The notes below the pieces were generated by a model. The model was not told the origin of the DNA, did not search any database, and worked only from the letters and a program-made list of their open reading frames with translations. A stretch of 7,022 bases of DNA from positions 35,858 through 42,879 of the forward strand of contig DOCI01000024.1 in the NCBI GenBank assembly GCA_003503535.1, read 5' to 3'. Every line of letters starts with the position of its first letter. The stretch's first letter is position 1. Made by a program: the position numbers and the translations under genes. Positions 6,221 to 7,022 of this stretch are shown here, piece after piece. The DNA is from Planctomycetaceae bacterium. Lineage in GTDB: Bacteria > Planctomycetota > Planctomycetia > Planctomycetales > Planctomycetaceae.

Positions 6221-6229
6221 GGGTGGCTG
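6221..6229 (+). repeat. Third copy of the repeat head, GGGTGGCTG
   Basis: The nine bases are identical to 6122-6130 and in the same orientation, but the following G-run and C-rich arms are absent; CCC comes next instead. It may be a fragment of the same repeat, or chance. Confidence 0.3.
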
Positions 6230-6245
6230 CCCTACAATTATAAAC

Positions 6246-7022
6246 TTACCTCTGCATCATGGTTTCGTCGTAATTTAGTAGTGTATTCGCGACGACACTC
6301 AGTGCAGCGCATTGAGCGGGATCGAGAGATTCATCGCGAGTTTTATCGCCGATCTTCAAGTAGCTGAGAGCGGCTTCGGGGTTTGTCTGAAAGTGAGTCC
6401 GATTCTGCTGGTATAGATTATTGAGCACGCTCATTTCCTGATCGGAAGGAGCCCGCGAGGTTAGCTGGCGAAACATTCGCGTTATCGCTGCGGTTGAATC
6501 TTCAGGATGTAGCCGCAAACTTTCTTCGGCCAGATTGCGAGCCGCTTCGACGAATTGGGGGCCATTCATCATGATGAAGGCCTGCAGTGGTGAGGATGTT
6601 TTTTCGCGTTTGACCTGACAAACATCCCGCTTGGAGGCATCGAAGGTCATCATCGCAGGAGCGGGTCCTGTTCGTTTCCAGTAGGTGTAGAGGCTGCGGC
6701 GATACAAGCCTTCCCCCTTACTGCGGGGAGTCGGCTTGAAGGAGTCTTCCACTTCGTACGGTTTAACGGGGGCTCCGCCGACTTTTTTTACGAGCAGACC
6801 GCTGACAGCCAACGCATTGTCCCGCAGCATCTCGGCTGGCAGACGCCGAGCGGGAAAGCGGGCAAGCCAGCGATTTTCAGGATCACGTTTAAGGTCTTCT
6901 GGCTTTACCTGCGACGACTGCTGATAAGTGTTCGACATGACGATCTGCTTGAGCAGTCGTTTGACGTCCCAGTTGTGTGTCATGAAGTCGAGTGCCAGCC
7001 AGTCGAGCAATTCCGGATGAGT
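6246..7022 (-). CDS. DUF1553 (PSD1) planctomycete protein, C-terminal part, cut by the window edge
   Basis: The 258 visible residues are open to the right edge with no start needed inside the window; the first codons at the edge read [13 protein letters not shown], a typical DUF1553 stretch. Further family-like blocks follow: a segment ending in SNTYQQSS, then [27 protein letters not shown], later [17 protein letters not shown], and the common ending [15 protein letters not shown]. This is therefore the true C-terminus. In planctomycetes such domains usually follow a DUF1549 and often a cytochrome c-like domain in large exported proteins; that part would lie to the right. The biochemical role of the family is not established. 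No DUF1501 partner gene is seen downstream, where the convergent galM operon ends instead. Confidence 0.88.
   Translation of the reverse strand, partial: THPELLDWLALDFMTHNWDVKRLLKQIVMSNTYQQSSQVKPEDLKRDPENRWLARFPARRLPAEMLRDNALAVSGLLVKKVGGAPVKPYEVEDSFKPTPRSKGEGLYRRSLYTYWKRTGPAPAMMTFDASKRDVCQVKREKTSSPLQAFIMMNGPQFVEAARNLAEESLRLHPEDSTAAITRMFRQLTSRAPSDQEMSVLNNLYQQNRTHFQTNPEAALSYLKIGDKTRDESLDPAQCAALSVVANTLLNYDETMMQR

Noticed and set aside
1..7022. CRISPR array, tRNA, rRNA, transposase or phage genes
   Set aside because: No regularly spaced repeats, cloverleaf, rRNA segments, or transposase or phage reading frames were seen on either strand.

Overview
The window looks like a piece of a planctomycete (phylum Planctomycetota) chromosome. 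The main taxonomic clue is the partial gene at the right edge, whose C-terminus is of the DUF1553 (PSD1) type, a family strongly expanded in that phylum. The moderate GC content and a signal-peptide-bearing aldose epimerase fit but prove nothing. Genus assignment is not possible from the sequence alone.

Layout, left to right: (1) a GC-rich hairpin element at the left edge; (2) a minus-strand NtrC-type sigma-54-dependent response regulator (86-1474); (3) a 672-bp gene-free divergent region (1475-2146) with several inverted repeats, a recurring 8-mer and a 12-bp tandem repeat; (4) a plus-strand two-domain universal stress protein (2147-3100); (5) a 231-bp gap with two hairpins, one probably the stress-gene terminator; (6) a two-gene plus-strand operon: a YidK-like sodium:solute symporter read from a TTG codon (3332-4972), then, 19 bp later, an exported aldose 1-epimerase, galM (4992-6104); (7) a convergent intergenic region with a stop-codon hairpin and a second copy of the left-edge element followed by a T-run; (8) the C-terminal part of a DUF1553 protein on the minus strand, running off the right edge.

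Functionally, the transporter/mutarotase pair reads as a sugar-uptake unit: the epimerase interconverts sugar anomers outside the cytoplasmic membrane and the symporter imports the product with sodium. The regulator and stress protein are divergently arranged and could share control elements, but no partner kinase and no convincing -24/-12 promoter was seen.

The least explained material is non-coding: a 59-bp repeat family found immediately 3' of two unrelated genes, each copy with three G/C-rich arms permitting two mutually exclusive hairpins, and the dense set of dyads in the divergent region. I did not find a recognisable new multi-gene system such as a defence island, CRISPR array, retron or mobile element.
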